Assembly (NCBI GenBank): GCA_019916065.1
Contig: CM034242.1
Location: 14,756,823 to 14,820,822, forward strand
DNA length: 64,000 nucleotides
Source of the DNA: Vitellaria paradoxa
Taxonomy: Eukaryota; Streptophyta; Magnoliopsida; Ericales; Sapotaceae
Direction: 5' to 3'
The notes under the pieces were generated by a model that was not told where the DNA came from, ran no database searches, and worked only from the letters and a program-made list of their open reading frames with translations. Of this stretch, positions 58,067 through 64,000 are shown piece by piece. Position numbers and translations under genes: made by a program. Within the stretch, counting starts at the first letter, position 1, and each line of letters begins with the position of its first letter.

Positions 58067-58493
58067 GGGATTTTTATCATTTTGGTAAAGCTCGAAAATC
58101 TCCCACATCAATTGCCCCAATTCCCCAAGTCTCAAAGCAAACCAAAGGGAATCTTAGTCGCATGCAATTAATATGCCTTCTTTACCATTGCAAGATTATT
58201 GTGCGAAAAGACAGGACCTTTCGCATGCTGATCACGTGTCATTTCAGGTTTTAACATTTAAGGGAACCGCGACTCTATCCCTTCAATGAGTGCCAAGTGG
58301 CTAAGCCCAGCCCGTGGATTTAAAAGTAGGGTTCTCTTTTTACCTGTTCTCACGCCCCAACTTCTTCATTTTCTTCCTGCCTAAAGTTCCTCGACCATTT
58401 TGTGTGCATGAAATTTCTATAGAGTGTTTCTTCATCTTTCTTGATACACTTCTTTTCTTTCTTTTGTGTTCTTTTTCTCTCCTATGCACTAGT

Positions 58494-58661
58494 GGCTCCG
58501 TTTGGAGTTAAACAAAATAAAATAAAATCTTACAAATCTCTACAAACACGAATTACGAAACAACAAAATTTAAATTCTTCACTCACTGCACGAATTATGA
58601 GACATTTATTTTTACAATTTTATTTTATTTTATACACTTTTATACAACTCCAAACACACCC
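58494..58661. mobile_element. MITE inside the gypsy 3' region
   Basis: 168 bp with termini ggctccgtttggagt and, inverted from the right, gggtgtgtttggagt, flanked by AGT on both sides. The interior contains acgaattacga and is A/T-rich. Confidence 0.65.
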
Positions 58662-59618
58662 AGTATATTCTTTGAATTTCATATTTTTATTGAAAAGAAA
58701 ATAAGCTTCCTTTTCCCATAGGATTTTTCCTAACTAGATTTCTCAAAGCCATCTACGACCTTCTATTGCTTGAATATTATTCCCTTAGGCTTCAATTCCT
58801 TACCTCTTTAGAAAATATGCCCCCACATCGAAGGTTAATTATGTCCAACGATAGTGACAAGTCACCCTCAAACAGTCCAGTCCGCTCAGATATAAATGCC
58901 CCTAGCCTTACTTCAACCTCCACTTCAGACCCCTCGATTGAAAGCATTGTGTATAGGATTGGTTCTTGCCTTGAAAAGGCGTTTGTGTCTGGGGAGAAAA
59001 ACCTAATGTTGGATTGTACAGGCATTGGCTCAATTTTCAACAGAGTTAAGCTCAAGCAGGTATTGAGAGCTTACCAACCTCCTCAACACATTTCTTATCG
59101 ATGACCAGCCCCCAATGACTGGGCCTGTTCCCTTCAGATGCTTGGGGTAGTTACAGTATACAAGGCCACTCTAGCGAGTGGTCTTTGATTTCTCTTAGCT
59201 AGGCCGATCAGAAAGGTCTTACCTAGGTTATATTTGAACCTCACCTGACTTATTCCAAATAGTTGGAAGATTTTGGCCAGATGTGCAATGATATGGAAGG
59301 TTGTTAGTAATAAGCATATTACGACGAATGAATTTCTTCATTGTTATCGAATAGTCAAGACTAGCAAAGGCTATTACTATTTTTCTACCCGAGATAGAGA
59401 CTTCAACTTGGTGACTGAATATTTTTCTTTAGGCAAGCACTGGAAATATCACTTTTTCTTCATGTATGGCAACAGTTGGGAATTCTGCCAATGTGAAATC
59501 AAGGAAGATAAGTGAGTCTGATGCCCACTGGCCTGAGGCTGACCTTCTAATGATGGTATATGTATACTTTCTAAGCTAAAGCTCGGTTTGATTATATTTG
59601 CATTACTATCTTCTCCAA

Positions 59619-59926
59619 TGTGAGGGACCGTGACGGACTTACCCGTGAGGGACTCTGCCTGCGAGAGAGTGAAGCCGAAGGTGAAATAAAGAAGTAATGC
59701 CTTCCATCCCACATCGCTTGGGTCGTGGAAGGAAGTGGTATATATGTAATATTCGATATCAATATAGAACAATGCGTTTTAAAGCCGTGAGGGCACTGGA
59801 TTTAGTGGGAACTCCAGGGTTAAGCGTGCTCCATTGGGGGCAATACTAGGATGGGTGACTTCCTGGGAAGCAGCTTACCAAACCCAAAACGGACAATATT
59901 GTATTGTGTGGATATGGGTCGTTACA
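59619..59926 (+). repeat. Cassandra 5' LTR
   Basis: 308 bp, tgtgagggaccg to gggtcgttaca, with a TATA-like tatatatg at about 59740. Confidence 0.9.
59786..59873 (+). ncRNA. 5S rRNA-like block in the Cassandra 5' LTR
   Basis: gagggcactggat...gggttaagcgtgct...tactaggatgggtgac..cctgggaag closely follows the 3' two-thirds of plant 5S rRNA, including the internal polymerase III promoter boxes. It is part of the LTR, not a 5S gene. Confidence 0.85.
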
Positions 59927-59928
59927 AA

Positions 59929-59941
59929 TAGTATCAGAGCC
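59929..59941 (+). other. Cassandra primer binding site
   Basis: tagtatcagagcc, two bases after the LTR, is one change from the initiator tRNA-Met complement TGGTATCAGAGCC. Confidence 0.85.
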
Positions 59942-60059
59942 AATGCCCAACCGGAAGTATAGGATCACGCGTGTGGGGGCCTTGCTTGTGAGAGACTCTG
60001 CCTGCGGGAGAGTGAAGTAGAGGCCACGCGAGGACGCGTGCCCTGTAATAGGGGAGGAT

Positions 60060-60362
60060 TCTGAGGGACTATGAGGAACTTGCCCGTGAGGGACTCTGCT
60101 TGTGGGAGAGTAAAGCTGAAGGTGAAACAAAGAAGTAATGCCACATCGCGTTTTAAAGTCGTGGAAGAAAGTGTCATATATGTAATATTCGATATCAATA
60201 TGGAACAACGTGTTTTAAAGTCGTGAGGGCACTGGATTCAGTGGAAACTCTAGGGTTAAGCGTGCTCCAGTGGGGGCAGTACTAGGATAGGTGATCTCCT
60301 AGAAAGTAGCTTACCAAGCCTAAAGCGGAAAATATTATACTATGTGGATGCGAGTCGTTACA
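60060..60362 (+). repeat. Cassandra 3' LTR with a second 5S-like block
   Basis: 303 bp. It starts tctgagggac, so the expected TG is mutated to TC, and ends gagtcgttaca. The 5S-like block lies at about 60224-60315 and is more mutated than the 5' copy (for example ggatgggtgac has become ggataggtgat). Confidence 0.88.
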
Positions 60363-62079
60363 TCCTATCTAGTCAATAGGGGGTTCTAACCTTTTATTGT
60401 TGTTCTATGCAACCAAAGCCCAACCCAATGTGATTAACGAACAAAGGCTGGGATAGAACTTGCTAAAGAGTATCCACACCATCATTATAGTTTTTTAATA
60501 ACAACGGAGAGCCTAGTCGAGCATGTGCTCGGCCCCGAACCTTCTTTGGAAGCCCTCAAATTAGAACGTGAAATGAGTGACTTTTTCGTGGTTCTTCATT
60601 ATTCAGCCTTGTATGTTTTCTAATGTTTATCCATTTTTTTTTAAATGCAGATAATGACGTTATAGTCTCCAATTTTTCTCAACCAACGAAAGCTATAAAG
60701 TTTAACAAAGACTGATATAGGGATTCAAGTCGAAAACCCTCAAGATCAGAATAGAGAGACCTTTCAAAAGAACTAAAATGGTCAGTTTGGGTCCCTCAAA
60801 AGAGAAGCTCTCAGTGGTCGATCTTAGGGGTGACAACCCCATTTCTACTCTACTCCACAAACCTCCTCATGATACTCTCTTTAGCAAGCTGATTGTTGCC
60901 AATCTGGAGAGACCCCAATCCTCTACTTATCTAAGTGACCTAGTGGAGATCAAGGTGATTCCTCCTGCCTCTCTGGTAGATAAGCCTTCCAACCTTGTGC
61001 ATAATCCCACTTTGGCTATAAAAATGATAGAGGGGATCATTACTCTTGAGGATTTAGTCCGTACTAGAGAAATCTTGGCCCCCAAATTGGCAAAAAATGT
61101 AGCTCATAACTTGGTGAACGTATCGGTGGCTTCTTATCTTTTCTTCTTTCCCCTTCTCTTTTTTATTTATTTATTCTTATTCTTATCCCTATTTTCAAAT
61201 CGTGCTATGGACTTTTGAGCTCACTACGCACCATCTTGAGAGGAGTTGAGATTAAACTCAAGAATGCAAGAAAAATGAACACTTCCTCACCAATATATTT
61301 CCTCTAGAGGCTGAGTTGGAAAAGGCGCAAGCTGAAGCCCATTTGGCTATTACCGAGCGAGATCAAGCCTTTCAGGCTAAAGATGAAGCCATCTCGCACA
61401 CTGCCAGCCTTTCTGCTACCCTAATTGTTGAGACCAATCTAAAAGAGTTAGCCACCCAGAGAGCCAAGGAAGTAAAGAAATTAGAATCTTTTAAAGGCCA
61501 GATAGAGGACCAGAAGGCCAAAGCCATTGAAAATTTTAAAGAGAATGATGAACCTCAGGATTGGTTGGCGGAGGCCTTTGAGGACGGTTTTGAAGATGCA
61601 AAGAAATAAGTCCTCAAGCTATATCCTGACCTAGACTTATTTGAGGTGATCTTTAATGGTGGCATTACTGTTGAGAAGGAAAATGGTGATCAAGGTAGAT
61701 GGGTAGAGGCTTGATCTGGTCAAGCTCAGTTGAGCCAAGAAGACGTTGCTCAAGATTAATTTCTATCTCTTTCTTTCTTTTGCTCTGTAATTTTTATTTT
61801 TGAAATATTGTAATGTAATTTTGACTAGCCTTTATGCCTTATATGATATTTCAGTTTATTCAACATGCTGTGATCATATTCCATCATCATCATCATTCCT
61901 CTTTCTTTTTTTCTTTTCTTTTTTTTTTTTTAACAAATATTGAAGGTAAATTGATCGATTTATCCGAAATTGATTGAGGCTCAAAAATTAAAAATAGATT
62001 AATCAGGTTACTTAAACTTGATTGAAGTTTAATAGTTCCTTTAATAGGATAGCCTTGCCGGGCTTCTTAAACTATGAAA

Positions 62080-62641
62080 ATACAATAGGCTCCTTTGGGT
62101 TTGCTAGTTACTTTCTCAATCGACCTATTGATAAAAGTGTTTTCCTACCTAGGCTAGCCAAGCCACCTATCTGCCTCTTAGGCTCTCTCGGTTTAGCAAG
62201 CTTTCTTATCATCGGTCGGCCACCCTTAGTTAGACCGAGTTATTGATATGCCCCCTAGGCTCGCTTGGCCTAGTGGGTAATTTTCCTTCCTCGATCAATT
62301 AGTCTTGATCCAATCGAGCTGTCGATATGCCCATTAGACTTTCTTGGCCTGGTAGATAGTTTTCTTCCGTCAGTCAATAGCTTTCAGGTTGATCAAGCTA
62401 TTAATCTACTCCTTAGGCTTTCTTGGCTTAGCAAGTAGTTTTCATCCGTCGGTCGGCTGGTCTCGGACCGATCGGGTTGCCAATTTGCCCTTTAGACTCT
62501 CTGGCCTAGCAGGAAATTTTCCTCCATTGGTTGGTCAATCTCAGACCAACTGAGCTGTTGATCTACCTCTTAAGCTCTCTTAACCTAGCAGATAGTCTTT
62601 GATTAATCGGTTGCTCTCAGACTATTTCAATGTAAACCAGT
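62080..62641. repeat. 79-bp minisatellite, about seven units
   Basis: Unit starts at about 62171, 62248, 62327, 62406, 62485 and 62563 give periods of 77-79 bp, with one more degenerate unit before. The shared text is ctTAGGCTctcTTGGCcTAGcaaGTAgTTTTC followed by a short palindromic gaccgatcg-type core. Tandem arrays between pol and the 3' LTR are typical of Tat elements. Confidence 0.88.
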
Positions 62642-62748
62642 TGTATCAGAGGAGAAAACAATATATGTCAAAAAACTATCTGAGAAAAACTTTATTAAAT
62701 TCTTCAAAAATAATGAATTCAATCTAAGAAAGAAAAGTTCACAACTGT

Positions 62749-63250
62749 TTAAGCGTAATAAAATTTCAAATGCTTCCCATGCCATAGATGAGGCAAAGTC
62801 CATCCATCGGAATCCTTCCCATTTCTTGTGTAAGAAGCAGCTACATAAGGTCCTTTCTAGTTTGGCCCATACTTTCCTTCCGAAGCATCTCTTGTTGACC
62901 AGTTTACCCTCTTAAGGACCAAGTCTCCAACTATAAAGTCTTGTGGTCTGACCCTTCAACTATGGAATTGCTTTATATTTTGTTGGTAGGTTGCTATTCG
63001 AACAACAGTCTAATTTCAATGCTTCCTCATTGATTTTGAATCGTAGAGCTCATTCCTCCAGCAAAAGAGACTGATCTCGACTGAGATCACTACTTCAGTG
63101 CCAAAAACAAGTGAAAATGGGGTATGACCAGTACAGGTCCGTTCGATCGTTTTATAAGCCCACAGTATGATCAGTAGCTTGTCTGCACATATCTCTTTCG
63201 CCTTCTCTAACTTGGCCTTTATGATTTTTAAGAGGGTTCGGTTAGTAAAA
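62749..63250 (-). pseudogene. Gypsy integrase C-terminal end, truncated
   Basis: Reads TNRTLLKIIKAKLEKAKEI, then ILWAYKTIERTCTGHTPFSL and FGTEVVISVEI, the diagnostic block of plant gypsy integrase. After frame changes it ends VNWSTRDASEGKYGPN, GPYVAASY and LPHLWHGKHLKFYY before the stop at 62749. The text upstream of TNRT, beyond about 63250, no longer matches integrase, so the element is cut there. Confidence 0.88.
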
Positions 63251-64000
63251 GCGTGATCGAAAAGGCTATACTTTTCTGCCTCGCTAACCAAGGGGGAAGG
63301 AAATCTTCAGGTATCCAAATGTGTGGCTACCATATAATCTGCATAATAACAAAAAATTTATCAATGGGAAACAATCTAGATGATACGCCCAAGACAACAC
63401 CTCTTGAAGCTTTGGAATTCGCTCCAAAGCAAAAACCTTTAAAAATTTACAAAGTTAGTAATATAATATAACAAAAGTAAATAGTAAATATCAATCACAA
63501 TAAATTTAATCTCTTACCATTAATAAGTAGATATGCCTAGTAATTTCTAGCCCATTTCATATTTGGTTGGTGTATGAAGAAGTAACATAAATAATAAATT
63601 GCCTTTATTCTAATATTTGTATTACAATTCAAGTTGAGGCCTGACCAACTATACTTTTGACTAGATTAGTGTCATATCTCATTAATCTCAATTAAATAAA
63701 AAAACATTAAAATACAGAGATATTAATTCTTTTTTTAATCTTAGAATATATTTGTCATTTATTTTTTTATTCTTTATTTTATGGGCAAATATGTCATTTT
63801 AAAATTTCATTAATTCACTTTTTTTTTAAATATTAATTCACTTTTTTCTTCTCTCTATTTCTTCCCACTTTTGAGAAGAGAAAAATTTTAAAATTTTGGC
63901 ACTCACTTTTCTTCCCATGATCTTTTCTTTTTTTTTTTTTTTTTCTTATTAAAAAACTCACAAACAAGTTATTGTTTGTAAAATCTTTTTTTTTTTTTCT
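63251..64000. other. AT-rich end of window, no gene seen
   Basis: Poly-T and poly-A runs only, no protein-like frame. Confidence 0.45.

Larger units (their letters stand above)
59619..60362 (+). mobile_element. Cassandra TRIM retroelement with 5S-rRNA-like LTRs
   Basis: A 744-bp element. The 5' LTR is 59619-59926, the PBS follows, then about 118 bp of non-coding interior, a polypurine run (aataggggagga) and a 3' LTR at 60060-60362. Both LTRs contain a 5S rRNA-like block, including gttaagcgtgct and tactaggatgggtgac, the box A and box C of 5S genes. That is the hallmark of Cassandra. The flanks tccaa and tccta are a probable target duplication with one change. The LTRs have diverged by more than 10 percent over the compared 3' part, so the insertion is old. 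No coding capacity, as expected. Confidence 0.93.
58816..61740 (+). pseudogene. Gypsy antisense ORF (putative gypsy-type transposon domain), broken
   Basis: Starts MPPHRRLIMSNDSDKSP. After stops near 59102 and later it continues with LIPNSWKILARCAMIWKVV, TTNEFLHCYRIVKTSKGYYYF, FNLVTEY and HFFFMYGNSWEF. These are the conserved blocks of the PF04195-style gypsy-type transposon domain. After the Cassandra insertion come a linker (60778-61218) and a Glu/Lys/Ala-rich coiled coil (61316-61609). The stop at 61607 is followed in frame by LKLYPDLDLFEVIFNGGI, the usual tail. Function is unknown even in intact elements. Here it is interrupted by stops, possible introns and one insertion. Confidence 0.75.
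57548..63250 (-). mobile_element. 3' half of a Ty3/gypsy element with Tat-like layout
   Basis: On the - strand, from right to left: the end of pol (integrase tail, 63250-62749), a 79-bp minisatellite (62641-62080), an antisense ORF region (58816-61740, + strand), a polypurine tract and a 3' LTR (58054-57548). This order (pol, tandem repeats, antisense ORF, LTR) is known from Tat-lineage elements such as Retand and Grande. The element is truncated at about 63250, where coding text stops abruptly. It has been hit by a MITE and a Cassandra element. Confidence 0.72.

Noticed and set aside
59786..59873. A functional 5S rRNA gene
   Set aside because: Only the 3' part of 5S is present, it is mutated, and it is repeated in the partner LTR with an adjacent PBS, so it is part of Cassandra.

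Overview
This is a plant (eudicot-type) nuclear window. It is AT-rich, has spliced genes with GT-AG introns, and is dominated by old, nested retrotransposons, MITEs and CACTA elements. Nothing prokaryotic, organellar or viral was seen. The species cannot be read from the sequence.

Host genes are few. (1) The last 24 codons of an unidentified + strand gene (1-75). (2) A complete three-exon group III WRKY transcription factor on the - strand (3242 to 1119, 356 aa, WRKY41/53-like), with a MITE in intron 2 and two W-boxes upstream. (3) A single-exon 135-aa protein of unknown function (39301-39708, +). (4) A three-exon, 95-aa stand-alone inhibitor-I9 / subtilase-propeptide-like protein (52846 to 52295, -). 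A coding-like locus around 5138-5552 and 12202-12330 is split by a retrotransposon.

Mobile DNA, left to right. A structurally complete Ty1/copia element (5553-12196, -) has 411-bp LTRs, a 5-bp TSD, an iMet-type PBS and many coding lesions. A 5'-truncated LINE (about 13855-14654) carries a tRNA-headed SINE bounded by a 20-bp TSD. A copia RT relic lies at about 15500-16095. A 22-bp remnant of a LINE insertion with a 15-bp TSD lies at 19436-19487. A long L1-type LINE relic (28241 to about 35110, -) is split by a chimeric TRIM/copia element (29742-31430) bounded by one 5-bp TSD. A small SINE is at 38270-38370. Two roughly 1.1-kb non-autonomous CACTA elements (39975-41091 and 44139-45270) have palindromic subterminal arrays. 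A copia integrase relic with an LTR start is at about 47015-48540. The right edge (57548 to about 63250) is the 3' half of a Ty3/gypsy element whose layout resembles the Tat lineage: 3' LTR, antisense ORF, 79-bp minisatellite and pol end. Its antisense ORF is interrupted by a Cassandra TRIM with 5S-rRNA-like LTRs. About fifteen short MITE-like elements with GTTTGG-type termini are scattered throughout, several with TAA/TTA target duplications.

The genes do not form a pathway together. The main story is layered transposition. I found no clearly novel biological system. The most unusual items are the chimeric TRIM/copia insertion, the 22-bp LINE insertion, the G-box array inside a CACTA element and the Cassandra-in-gypsy nest.
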